A program made the translations under genes and the position numbers. Source: Candidula unifasciata (lineage: Eukaryota > Mollusca > Gastropoda > Stylommatophora > Geomitridae). From it: a stretch of DNA of 64,000 bases. Shown piece by piece: positions 52,601-62,247 of the stretch. The DNA is taken from NCBI GenBank assembly GCA_905116865.2, contig CAJHNH020001130.1, positions 107,501 through 171,500 on the forward strand, read 5' to 3'. Position 1 is the stretch's first letter. Each line of letters opens with the position of its first letter. The notes under the pieces were generated by a model, which did no database searches, was not told the DNA's origin, and worked only from the letters and a program-made list of their open reading frames with translations.

Positions 52601-55600
52601 TCGTATGCCACAATATCAGTGGAGCTATTAATAGACTATCTCACTGTACTTATCGTATGCCACAATCTCAGTGGAGCTATTAATAGACTATCTCACTTTA
52701 CTTATTGTATGCCACAATCTCAGTAGAGCTATTAATAGACTATCTCACTTTACTTATCATATGCCACAATCTCAGTGGAGCTATTAATAGACTATCTCAC
52801 TTTACTTATCATATGCCACAATCTCAGTAGAGCCATTAATAGACTATCTCACTTTACTTATCGTATGCCACAATCTCAGTGGAGCTATTAATAGACTATC
52901 CCACTTTACTTATCGTATGCCACAATCTCAGTGGAGCCATCAATAGACTATCTCACTTTACTTATCGTATGCCACAATCTCAGTGGAGCCATCAATAGAC
53001 TATTTCACTTTACATATAGTATGCCACAATCTCAGTGGAGCCATTAATTGACTATTTCACTTTACTTATAGTATGCCACAATCTCAGTGGAGCCATCAAT
53101 AGACTATTTCACTTTACTTATTGTATGCCACAATCTCAGTGGAGCCATTAATTGACTATTTCACTTTACTTATAGTATGCCACAATCTCAGTGGAGCCAT
53201 TAATTGACTATTTCACTTTACTTATAGTATGCCACAATCTCAGTGGAGCCATTAATTGACTATTTCACTTTACTTATAGTATGCCACAATCTCAGTGGAG
53301 CCATTAATAGACTATTTCACTTTACTTATTGTATGCCACAATCTCAGTGGAGCCATCAATAGACTATTTCACTTTACTTATCGTATGCCACAATCTCAGT
53401 GGAGCCATTAATAGACTATTTCACTTTACTTATCGTATGCCACAATCTCAGTGGAGCCATCAATAGACTATTTCACTTTACTTATCGTATGCCACAATCT
53501 CAGTGGAGCCATTAATAGACTATTTCAATTTACTTATAGTATGCCACAATCTTAGTGGAGCCATTAATAGACTATTTCACTTTACTTATCGTATGCCACA
53601 ATCTCAGTGGAGCCATTAATAGACTATTTCACTTTACATATAGTATGCCACAATCTCAGTGGAGCCATTAATAGACTATTTCACTTTACTTATAGTATGC
53701 CACAATCTCAGTGGAACCATCAATAGACTTTCACTTTACTGATAGTATGCCACAATCTCAGTGGAGCCATCAATAGACTATTTCACTTTGCTTATCCTAT
53801 GCCATCATCTCAGCGGAGCTCCATGAGAATCAAAGAGTAATAACACAGTGAACTAAAATGATTCAGTTAAATTCGACAGGATCAATTTCACTGCAACAGG
53901 GTATCCTGTATGGCAGTCTCTCCACAGAACTGCTAGCCAAAAGTCAAAAGCATCAAATAAATTATGAACTATGAATAACGTAGCCCCAGTGACATCCATC
54001 AGTGAAGTGAACCACTCGTCCATGACAGACCCAAGACCTTTACAGCATGAGGAAAATGGCTTGACCACCTTGCCATGAAGACACCCCCCCCCCCCCCCCC
54101 ATTGTTAAAATACAATCAGGAATGAGGTCCTAGGACTGACACAGGATTGGTTGCCTCAACACATAAAGACACTTAACTACAAAATCCAACCAATCATAAA
54201 ACTACAAACCTGGCTGTTTAATTTCTTATGAATGAACGAGTGGCTCAGAACTGACATCTTTGCATGCGCCATTTTCCCATATGCACCCGATTCCCTTCCT
54301 CAGTAGTGAATGTGTTTAATTTTTTTTTTTAAACTTTGATCTTAAACTTCAGAAAAATGGCATGCGCTCGCTCTAGATGATGGTATACATGAAAGTAATA
54401 AGTCACACAAACTAACAATAAGATGTCACAATCTAAAATGACATAAGAAAAGTGGAAATAATATACCTTCTGATCTACAAGTTGTGGAAGAGTCTTTCGT
54501 ACATGCTCTTGGATGCGGAAGAAGGCCAAGGATGGTTCATTAGCAATAATGTTCACCGTTTCTGAAAGCTTGTCAGCCGCTTTATAACAAGTAACAAAAT
54601 AGAAAGGGAAAAAAATGCATATTTTTAAAAATTAAAACAACCACACACACAAACCAGTTAGAGGGATAGAGTCACCCACACACCAGGCATTGCAAGAGTT
54701 ACAGACTGTTCTTGTGGCTTTGAGACAGTGGTGCAAGAGTCGCACCATGAAAGAGACTGGAACTTCACCTTGTAATATTCCCACTAATAGCAATGTAAGC
54801 CAGCCCCCACTATGGAAAAGTTACAATTTTCAAATTAATTAACTGTGTTATATAGTTGAACAGGTTTTCTAGGATTTGCATCTGTTGAATCCTCACCCGA
54901 CAGTAGCTCTTTGAGTTACTGGGTGTTAATATGTTCATTCTAGGTGACGTTAATGCAAGAGTGGGCGCTGGGGATATCTCATAGCCATCTTGTATGGGAC
55001 ACTTCAGAGTGGGGAAAAATGAATGAAAATGGACAGAGGCTGCTTGAACTCTGCTGTCTTCACAACCTGTGTCATAAACACCTTCTTTGATGTAAAACCT
55101 CAAACATAAGGTCTCTTGGTGACACCCCAGATCCAAGCACTGGCACCAACTTGACATCATCCTCACTAAACGTAGTGACCTTCACCTTGATCAGGTCCAT
55201 TCAGTCTAGAGTCCAGAAAACTGCACGGCGCTGCACTAATGATTACTGGATCAAACTTAGTCAGCAGATACAGACTTCAGCTATAACTGGCAACATAAGG
55301 GGAATGGATGATGGCATCAAGAAGGCTATCGAACCAGTAAAAAGAAAGGTTGCCCACCTATACTACTAAGCCTAATTAAATCCTTCCACTAGAATAGGCA
55401 GGGATCCATAATATATGAGGATTCATGCTACAGATCTTTAATCATTGTTGGACCAGTGGCAAAGTTCCTCAAATATGGAGAGAAGCAATCACAATACCTC
55501 TGCTTAAACCAGGAAAGGACAGTTCTGATGCCTCCAGCTATAGACCGATCAGTCTTACCAGCTGCCTCTGTAAAACAATGGAACGTATTGTCAACCTTAG

Positions 55601-58600
55601 ACTCCAATGGTACTTGGAAAGTGAAAACATTTTCACGCCGCAGCAGGCAGGATTTAGACAGTGCTACTCCACAGAAGACAGACAACTTACCTTTCACAAT
55701 GAGGATGCCTTCCAGGAAAAGAAGCTAGTGCTAACGGCATGGATAGATCTGAAGAAAGCCTTTGGCAAGGTCTGGAAAGAAGGTCTACTGAAGAAACTGA
55801 GAGACTGCAGGGTGATTGGGAGTATGTACAAATGGGTCAAAGCATACTTGGCTTAACAGAAGATCCCGAGTACAGATAGATGGACTTAAGAGCAAGAAAG
55901 TTTTTGCTGCGCCATGGCGTCCCACCCTGTCCCCCACACTCTTCCTAAACTATATCAACGACCTGCTTTCTTACCCCATGGAATTAAAGCTGCAATGTAT
56001 GCTGATGACTTGGTACTCTGGTGTACAAATGAAAATGTGACAGTGGCCACCAGACTGCTACAAAGAGCCATAGATGCAATGGCTAAATGGGCCGACAAAT
56101 GGTGTGTCAGCATCAACATAGGCAAATGCAGCACCACTCTCTTTACCCTTTCTCCTAAACAAAAAATCAGGCGCCATGCACATAAATGGAGTACCCCTGA
56201 GAGAGGATAAGGAGCCCACATACCTCGGCGTAACGTTTGATGATAGATTAACATGGAGAAAACACATCAACAAGGCAGCAACCAAAGCCAGAAGGAGGGT
56301 AGCCATTCTGAGAAAACTAAGTGGAACCACATGGGGTGCTAGCGGGAAAATACTTAGAAAAGTTTACAACAAAGTGTTCGACCACATCTTGAATACGGAT
56401 CAACAGCATGGAGTTCGGCATCAAAAACCACATTGCAAGAATTAGACAAAGTGCAAAATCAAGCACTCAGAGTTACCACAGGCAGTATGAAATCAACACC
56501 TATAGCTGTGATGGAGAAAATGGGGATGACCCAAGCACTAAGTGAACGCAGAGACACCAAGATGCTTTTACAAGCAGAAAAGTTTCTTAGTATGCCCAGT
56601 CACCCTATGAATGAAAGATTAAAAAATTTAGCTTTGGGACGACTAAAGAGAAGTAGTTTTATCCACCAGGCCAAACGGCTCGGCAGACAAACCACTGATT
56701 TACCTGCAACTGATAGATCCTTAAATGCTGTCCCAGAACGGACCCCCAGGAGAGAGGAGTATAAGTTTCCAATACACATCAAGACTGAAGTGAAAGGGGT
56801 ATTTGACAAGGAAGAACAAAACAGTGTGCAGCGCAAAACAGCCACCCTCAGTTTACTTGATGATGAATACCCGCAGAACCTTTGGGTCCGTGTTTACACA
56901 GATGGGTCAGCAGAAAGCGCAGTCAGAAACGGAGGTGCGGGAGTGTACATTGAGTGTCCTTATAATACCAGGGATACAGCCAAATTACCAACGGGAAAGC
57001 ACTGTCACAACTATGATGCAGAAGTTCAAGCCATCAAGATAGCGGTAGAGAAACTACTAAATACAGGGTAATTTTCACAACCAGTGGTATTCCTGACAGA
57101 TGCAAAAGCAGTACTTCAGTCACTCCAGTCTGGAAAATTACCAAGCATACGGACACTATTATCCGAACTAGGCAACCGCTGTAAATTAGTAATGCAGTGG
57201 ATACCTTCCCACTGTGGAGTTCCCGGAAACGAAAAAGCTGATAAACTAGCTAAGGAAGGTGCAACTGAAGAACAACCTGACATACCAGTCTCTTATCAAC
57301 AGAAGAAGAGAATGATCAAATCAATCAGAATGCCACAGAAACTGGCACAAGATGATTACCATATTATGGACAGACCAGAGCAAGTTATTATCCTTCGCCT
57401 TAGAACAGGGCACAATAGACTTCGCTCCCACATGTACAACAAATTTAAGATTGGCCAATCGGCCATGTGTTCTTGTGGACTGGCACCTGAAACAACAGAT
57501 CACATCCTTCAAGACTGTCCCATATTCAACGCTTTCAGGCAAAACATTTGGCCAAAAGAGACACGTGTGGAAGTCAAACTTTACGGGCCGCTTAGTGAAT
57601 TACAAAAGACAGTGAAATTCATACAAGAGACGGCTTTGCAGATATAGACAATTTATTTCATGCGAACGAAAGAAGAAGAAGAAGAATGAGGATTCATCGT
57701 CTTCACCCTTCCAGATTTGTAGCGAAGTAAAACAAGGATGTATTCTGGCTCCCACACTGTTTGGCATCTTTTTACTGCAATACTGATGTGTGCATTCCGC
57801 ACAGCCATCGAAGGGATAAATCTTCATTCGAGGTCAGATGGCAACCTTTTTAATCTGTCTAGGCTTCGTGCCAGGACGAAGGTGCACATAAGATGCCTCA
57901 GGGATTCTCTTTTTGCAGATGATGCAGCCATTGTGGCACATACAGAGGATGATCTGCAGATCCTCATGAATCGCTTTGCAAACGCATGCAAAGAATTTGG
58001 GCTTAGCATCAGTCCTAACAATACACAAGAAATGGGAATAAATGTGGACCCCCCCCCTCCCCCCCAAACATTAGTGTTTTATGACCATTAGCTGTTTGCT
58101 GTACATCAGTGTGAGTACCTAGGCTCACGAATTTCAGGTGATCATTCTCTAGATGCAGAGATAAACAGACGTATAGGAAAGGCCTCTGCAATGTTTTCAA
58201 ATCTCACTAAGAGAGTCTGGTCAAAGAAGAAGCTGACTAATAATACAAAAATGAAAGTTTATGAGTCTTGTGTCTTGAGCACACTACTGTTCCGTAGCGA
58301 ATCCTGGACTCTATAGGCACTTCAAGAAAACAGACTGAATACCTTCCATATGCGCTGTATGAGGCGTATCTTTGGTATATCATATCGTTACGTTGTCTCC
58401 AATGAATGTTTACTCACAAGAGCAAATATACCATCAATGTACTGTCTACTGGAGCAAACACATCTGCGCTAGCTAGGACAAGTCTCCCGCATGGAGGAAG
58501 ATCATATTCCAAAGGACCTTTTGTACGGTGAACTAGAAACAGGTAAGAGACCTACAGGAAGGCGAAAGCTACATTATAAAGACACATGCAAACATGACCT

Positions 58601-60988
58601 GATAGATACCAACATAGTCAAAGAGGCTTGGAAAAATCAGCTGCAGATTGCCTACTATGGTGATAGTAAGTGAAAGATGCATTTTGAAAAAAAACGAACA
58701 CAGCTAGAGAGGAGAGGACGGAGAGAAAATCAGCCTCACAGGGAGGGCTACTTATTTGTGTATCCTATGTGGTAGAGACAGTCACTCCTGCCTCAGACTT
58801 TACAGTCATAGCAGATGTGTTTCCCAAAGCTAGCGGCACATCTCCATTGTCCTCAAGGACTGACGGATGCCATTAATATGTTCAGATTAGACAGACAAAC
58901 CTCAAGGGAAAGATGAAATGGATAGACATTCAGACTGTTCTAGTGTCCTAGGATTTGGAACTCTGCGCTTGCTGCTGAACATGGAGAGGCAGAGTGCTTA
59001 CTGGAATGGCCAGAGTACTGTAAAGTTAATTCTTAATTCAACAATCAAAATGTGTTCACAATTCAATCCTACAAATAAGTAGCATGATCATACTTTATAT
59101 TTGCACCGAAAACAGAAGCTGTAAAAACATGACATTACCTCTCTTTGCTTTCTGCTCTAACTCAGGATCAACGGCAGTCTCCTTAAAAAAGGGAGGTGAT
59201 GCCATCCTTTTATACAGACCGTCACTTCCTATAAAAGTAACATAAATTAATTAAGGCATTTCTAAAAACTGTCACAGTAATTTCATTCTTTGCATTCACT
59301 GGCTTTAAACTCTGGTAGAAATGTTTTGGGTGTTCATCCATTTCTTGACTTTAGTCTTGTTCTAGAACTTGAGTTTTGTGTGCACATCTGTTTTACAGAT
59401 CTGGCGTATATGTAAGCAGACCGCTGGTTCTTTGCCTTTCAGACAGATGCACTCTGACTTTATAGGTAGCACCCAACATTAGCTGACTTTTCTACATGCT
59501 TACTGGGTGGATCAACCCCCACCCCCCCCTTACAAAAAGCGTCCCTGGAAACCATAGGGGAAAATCATCACATAAAATGAACAATAAACAAGCCATAAAT
59601 TATGCTGACAACTATGCCTACATGTTTACTACCTGTGTTTTTTTACTTTCAAGGCAGTGCAGGATGGGGCTGGAGTCATGAGCCTGAGATATGGTGTGTG
59701 TGTGTGGGGGGGGGGGGGGGGGTTAAAACATCATCAACAGATAGACAGATAGACAAATGAGTAAATGTTAGCACAGAGTTGATCATACCTCTCCACGATG
59801 TGCGATCTGCAAACTGCGTGTATTGGCCATGTGTTGACACCCTTTCATGCCATGACAAAAGACTGCCAAAAATCTTCTTGCGCTGTCTTCCCCCTGTCTC
59901 TCTTTCCATAAATCTTTCTAGTGGACACAACATGTGTAAGTTTCCCTATTCCCATAAATGTGCATAACATGACCACATAATGATGACTGTCTCTTTCTGA
60001 TGTTTGTGATAAGTTGCCTTTGAGCACTTGCCCTTTCCAAAACATCTGGGTTGCTCTTTTTGGTTGTCTACTAGAAATTCTGAGGATTCTTCTGTAAAAG
60101 TACATCTCCGAAGCCTCAAGAAATTGTTCAACTTTTTTTAACTATTCAGGATCCACAGCCGTTTGTGAAGCCGGCTATCCTCCGAATAACGGGCGGTAAA
60201 GATGGCGGCCACAAAATATCCTTTCGAGCCTCAGTCACGTGACTCAATCTGCGGTTTTTCGACGACTACCGCCACGAGTCCTCCACGCGGCGTAGACTTA
60301 CGAGCAAAGCTGCAGGAGATGCGGAAGCCGCTGCTTGTGGGTCCTAGCCATCTAGTTTAGCCCCAATCCACGCCACATGAGCAGCGTAGGGGGACTCCCG
60401 GCGGTGGCCGTAGTCACCTGAAAACAGCAAATTAAGTCGCCGGAAGTGCGCAATTGACACGTGAAGGCTCGAAAGGATATTTTGCGGCCGCCATCTTTAC
60501 CGCCCGTTATTCAAAGGATAGCCGTGAAGCTATAATATTAAATACAATTATACATTACTTACTGTAATGACTACACTCCCAGGTCGACCCAGCCGTGAGT
60601 GGATCCATACCAGGTGCAGTCCCGGGAAGTAGAGGCGGCCAGCGTGATGCTGACCACATCAACCATCTTGTGCCGATTGGTCTATAAAAATATAGGTCTA
60701 GCCCTATATGCCTAAAGGCGTTAAAAAGGGACATTTACATTTTTTTTTTTTTTAGTAATGACAATGTCAATGACGACTATTGATACAAACACTACTCTAC
60801 TGACTCTTACTCTGCCAGGTCTAGCCATCGATGTCCGAGTCTGTGTCTCTCTACAGAAATGACTAAGAATACACGAGCACGACAGAATGGTTGTGGACAA
60901 GCATGACTACTAAAACCAAGAACTGTGAGCAGCAGAAATAGATAGCAATCACACAAAGGTAGCAATCAGACAACAGTTTACCTTGCAT
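46597..60988 (-). CDS. BORCS8: BORC complex subunit 8 (BORCS8), 7 coding exons
   Basis: Seen: seven exons on the minus strand with GT-AG borders join in one frame (630 nt, 209 residues). Residues about 33-125 align almost without gaps with human BORCS8: ADKLSETVNIIANEPSLAFF against TDKFTESVYVLANEPSVALY, RIQEHVRKTLPQL against RLQEHVRRSLPEL, then VQGACFDADYAS and QNIQDLLKNA. Known: BORCS8 is one of eight subunits of BORC, which recruits Arl8 to lysosomes so that kinesins can move them outward; it acts at the cytosolic face. The protein is predicted helical with no signal peptide or membrane segment. Odd: a Ser/Gly-rich tail of about 80 residues makes it far longer than the 119-residue human protein. 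The start used is ATG 60988-60986 in a 7-nt coding piece of exon 1; an internal ATG at 59205-59203 would give 199 residues. Introns carry a satellite, nested LINEs and a MITE. Confidence 0.92.
47325..47420 (-). mobile_element. SINE family C fragment
   Basis: Reverse of the family C 3' body (atttatagaccaatgggcac, ggtcaacatcatgctggcca). Confidence 0.6.
47425..47555 (-). mobile_element. tRNA-like SINE fragment
   Basis: The minus strand reads GAGCTGCAGTGACTTAACC (A-box region) and AAGGGTTCAAATCTGCAC (B box). A G/T tract lies at its far end. Confidence 0.45.
47565..47690 (-). mobile_element. SINE family C fragment
   Basis: Reverse body text gctagacctattatttacat and gatgggtgctgcggtagaca, followed by a decayed 5' part. 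Confidence 0.5.
48095..48250 (-). CDS. BORCS8: BORCS8 coding exon 6 (extended C-terminal tail)
   Basis: Acceptor acttag|GA, donor ATGA|gtaagt. Encodes KFGRPSPSSSFASVDKVKEN and SSYGGGSENVPNTGAGASPG, a Ser/Gly-rich low-complexity tail not present in human BORCS8. Both splice sites and frame are clean. Confidence 0.85.
48361..48645 (-). mobile_element. A1 short element in BORCS8 intron 6
   Basis: Plus-strand text cttcttctttgtgttctccg, cagcagaaagttctggtttt, ttctacgacatgctgtttag and the reversed head ggaacccacacagg. A small internal duplication (cccctaattaat) is present. It lies just beyond the 5' side of exon 6. Confidence 0.75.
49794..49901 (-). CDS. BORCS8: BORCS8 coding exon 5
   Basis: Acceptor ttggcag|TG (a second AG five bases on would break the frame), donor GAAG|gttagc (weak). 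Encodes NAVKAMLSSAIHFQNIQDLL and KNAMFMKQQISYADNR. Confidence 0.9.
50095..50200 (-). mobile_element. Fragment of the 3798-7118 LINE family 3' end
   Basis: Plus-strand text cccccagtggagcataggcc and caaccaactcatgccaagg-like sequence repeat 3822-3870. Confidence 0.65.
50352..50417 (+). pseudogene. tRNA-Lys-like pseudogene or SINE head
   Basis: ttcagttggtagagcatgag and gatttgagccccttaatggg resemble the D arm and T arm of metazoan tRNA-Lys, but the anticodon region is shortened and the acceptor stem does not pair. A functional tRNA is unlikely. Confidence 0.5.
50580..50790 (-). repeat. Dispersed repeat also at 63700-63870 in inverted orientation
   Basis: Text aagtgccaccatgtggacga, gatcaccgtggagaggtcc and gccagggtggggct is the reverse complement of 63706-63855. 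It has no coding or tRNA-like signal. Confidence 0.65.
51200..51380 (+). mobile_element. A2-type short element in BORCS8 intron 4
   Basis: Head tgtgtgggttctgcagcccc, then GAATAGACCCACTGCTCCC and an A2 body ending CCACCCTTTTAAGGGCAAAC with an AAGAAT/AAGAAG tail. TGGGTT/GACCCA pairing is intact. Confidence 0.7.
51552..51616 (-). CDS. BORCS8: BORCS8 coding exon 4
   Basis: Acceptor atgcag|CA, donor GCAA|gtaaga. Encodes HEVEDIQVKVQGACFDADYA plus S, aligning without a gap with human KADMQRWEEQSQGAIYTVEY. Confidence 0.9.
52275..53815 (+). repeat. 52-bp satellite array, about 29 copies
   Basis: The unit contains actttacttatcatatgcca, caatctcagtggagctatta and atagactatctc. The 5' half carries gagctattaat units and the 3' half gagccatyaat units, suggesting local homogenisation. 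It lies in BORCS8 intron 3. Confidence 0.95.
54467..54579 (-). CDS. BORCS8: BORCS8 coding exon 3 (core)
   Basis: Acceptor ataaag|CG, donor GAAG|gtatat. Encodes DKLSETVNIIANEPSLAFFR and IQEHVRKTLPQLVDQK, the most conserved stretch. Confidence 0.94.
54845..58760 (+). mobile_element. Decayed LINE (outer), interrupted by another LINE
   Basis: Endonuclease end (VNMFILGDVNARVGAG near 54930; SLGDTPDPSTGTNLT near 55115) and QKTARRCTNDYWIKLSQQIQ (55215) lie left of the insertion. EVKQGCILAPTLFGIF (57725), SLFADDAAIVAHTEDDLQIL (57905) and MEEDHIPKDLLYGELETGKR (58491) lie to its right. There are large internal deletions and frameshifts. It is antisense to BORCS8, in intron 2. Confidence 0.8.
55427..57685 (+). 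mobile_element. 5'-truncated Jockey/I-like LINE with RNase H, 12-bp TSD
   Basis: RT from LQIFNHCWTSGKVPQIWREA with SYRPISLTSCLCKTMERIV, AWIDLKKAFGKV and the catalytic YADD near 55999. It then has RNase H with VYTDGSAES, YDAEVQAI, FLTDAKAV and WIPSHCGVPGNEKADKLAKE, and a terminal CSCGLAPETTDHILQDC knuckle. A few frameshifts and one stop (57069) break the frame. It ends GAAAGAAGAAGAAGAAGA. The 12-mer atgaggattcat occurs at 55415-55426 and 57686-57697. Confidence 0.9.
59139..59228 (-). CDS. BORCS8: BORCS8 coding exon 2
   Basis: Acceptor ttatag|GA at 59229-59230, donor AGAG|gtaatg. Encodes SDGLYKRMASPPFFKETAVD and PELEQKAKR, with a second possible start Met at 59205-59203. Confidence 0.88.
59285..59570 (-). 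mobile_element. A1 short element in BORCS8 intron 1-2 region
   Basis: Plus-strand text cactggctttaaactctggt, tctggttctttgcctttcag-like and tgactttctacatgc-like segments in family order, with a decayed head containing a C tract. It lies upstream (5') of BORCS8 exon 2. Confidence 0.6.
59707..59722 (+). repeat. G-run after a (TG)n stretch
   Basis: A short TG repeat followed by about 16 G residues. Confidence 0.8.
59784..60130 (-). mobile_element. LINE RT C-terminal fragment
   Basis: The minus strand encodes FLEASEMYFYRRILRISSRQ-like sequence, QRDSHHYVVMLCTFMGIGKL-like sequence and KIYGKRDRGKTAQEDFWQSF, the same family as 2505-2835. Confidence 0.7.
60172..60524. mobile_element. 353-bp foldback MITE with ~60-bp terminal inverted repeats and 6-bp TSD
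   Basis: Left 60172-60231 and right 60465-60524 are inverted repeats that differ at three positions; both start CGGCTATCC. The 6-mer tgaagc flanks it at 60166-60171 and 60525-60530. There is no coding capacity; the interior is GC-richer than its surroundings. Each repeat carries AAGATGGCGGC, a match to the YY1 consensus, and CACGTG lies just inside both repeats. The superfamily is not identifiable from ends and TSD length alone. It lies in BORCS8 intron 1, about 460 bp downstream of exon 1. Confidence 0.9.
60577..60755 (+). mobile_element. tRNA-derived SINE (family C), 3' part
   Basis: aggtcgacccagccgtgagt, agcgtgatgctgaccacatc and gattggtctataaaaatata occur in family order, ending in a T-rich run. 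Confidence 0.72.
60982..60988 (-). CDS. BORCS8: BORCS8 coding exon 1 (ATG CAA G)
   Basis: ATGCAAG|gtaaac. Only seven coding bases precede a strong donor; an in-frame TAG lies two codons upstream. It joins to exon 2 as MQGSDGLYKRMASPPFFKET. The 5'UTR extends to higher coordinates (perhaps about 61080). If translation starts at the exon 2 Met instead, this exon is untranslated. Confidence 0.6.
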
Positions 60989-61139
60989 TCTCTAGGAAGG
61001 TAAACATCGCAGTCTCTCTCCTCTTCGCCATAAATCAACATCCGCTACTTTGTCCCAGATTTTGCTCGTTCTGTGAGCCTAACTTAAAACACAAACAATC
61101 ATTATAACCGTTGCTAAAGATTTTTTTAATCAACTTAGT

Positions 61140-61215
61140 TGAGTTCAGTTGATTCAAGAACCGATATCACAGTACTCGGACATTTCCATAAGCGATCATT
61201 CCCCATCTTCACCAG
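61140..61215 (-). mobile_element. Terminal fragment of the RNase H-bearing LINE
   Basis: gatatcacagtactcggaca and cataagcgatcattccccat match the extreme 3' end seen at 61735 and 16125. Confidence 0.45.
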
Positions 61216-61255
61216 TTATCTTTTTTTCTATGAAAAAAAGGAGTCTTAAAAAAAG

Positions 61256-61483
61256 GTTAGTTGCGTATCCTTTACAGGACGTTGCAGAACCAACCCCAGG
61301 GCCCTTTCTGCTGTGTGGTTTCTCTAGGCAAATTTACGTCCAGTAGTTTTCCATTGCTACTGGACAGTCGGCTCCCTGATACCACTGTCGAAACCAACGC
61401 AAGGTGCATAGCCCGCATCTGGGATAGAACCCGGCACCCCGGCATTACGAAGCGTTCGCATCGACTTAGCCGCAGAGCCGGCT
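61256..61483 (-). mobile_element. tRNA-derived SINE (family B), copy 3
   Basis: The minus strand begins GCCGGCTCTGCGGCTAAGTC (A box) with GGGTTCTATCCC as a one-base-changed B box, ending CCTGTAAAGGATACGCAACT. Confidence 0.82.
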
Positions 61484-61734
61484 TTAAAAGTAGGAACAAA
61501 ATATAAATACAGAAAAGGCTTTAATTTTGTATTTAATTAGTGTTTAACGACTTTGTAAATTAAACAGCTAACATCTTCTACAAAATTCCCAAAATTTTGA
61601 CAATTTTCTCAAGAAAATGGGAATTGTCAAATGTTAAGTTGTCTATTGTATGGTACAGTAACTTGGACAATGAACATGCAACAAGAAAACTTGAAAAAAA
61701 AAAGCGTCTTGGGATGTTGATATACAAAAATGTA

Positions 61735-62045
61735 GGTAGCACTCGGGGCATTCCCATAAGCGCTCCGTCCCCATCTTCAGCAGCCAGCGAAGAGTTCCGA
61801 TACTAATGGTGCCAGTAGCATTCTGATTAAACATCCATCTTGCCTTTCCTCTGAGCCTCGAGAATCTGCCAGAATCTCTCGTCACTCCCCACTGCATCAA
61901 TCTCACCACACTGTGGTGACCCAGCTGCTCCTCCGAACTGTACACGCTCTCCCAAGGTGTCCTCTGCAGCGAAGCATGCCACTCTGCACGAAGCATACAT
62001 GTTCTGATCCTCCTCAGCATGTTTTCTGAATCAGTTACATTTCAC
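61735..62045 (-). mobile_element. RNase H-bearing LINE 3' fragment, copy 5
   Basis: The minus strand encodes LRRIRTCMLRAEWHASLQRT and [20 protein letters not shown], the same 3' end as copies at 11655, 16120 and 37640. Confidence 0.7.
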
Positions 62046-62129
62046 GGACATAAAAACAGTCAAATAAGAAGTTTTAAAGAAGTTGGAAATGAAGTCTCTG
62101 GAGATTGGATAAATAGAACAAAATCGTAT

Positions 62130-62247
62130 ATCAGGATGGCCGAGCGGTCTAAGGCGCCAGACTCAAGGTTCATAACCTTCTCCGTCATCACGGATATGAG
62201 TGTTCTGGTCCACTAATGTGGGCGTGGGCTCAAATCCCACTTGTGAC
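62130..62247 (+). tRNA. tRNA-Leu(CAA) with a ~35-nt intron, possibly a pseudogene
   Basis: The D arm GATGGCCGAGCGGTCTAAGG holds a perfect A box. The anticodon stem CCAGA/TCTGG encloses CTCAAG plus T, with CAA as anticodon. A leucine-type long variable arm (CCAC/GTGG) is present and the T stem GTGGG/CCCAC is intact. The intron is about 62168-62202, at the standard site after position 37. A TTTT terminator follows at 62248. Against function: two acceptor-stem mismatches (first pair A-C and fifth pair G-G), a T rather than A after the stem, and a changed T loop (CTCAAAT). Confidence 0.75.

Noticed and set aside
52275..53815. CRISPR-like array
   Set aside because: The units are contiguous 52-bp repeats with no unique spacers, in an animal intron.
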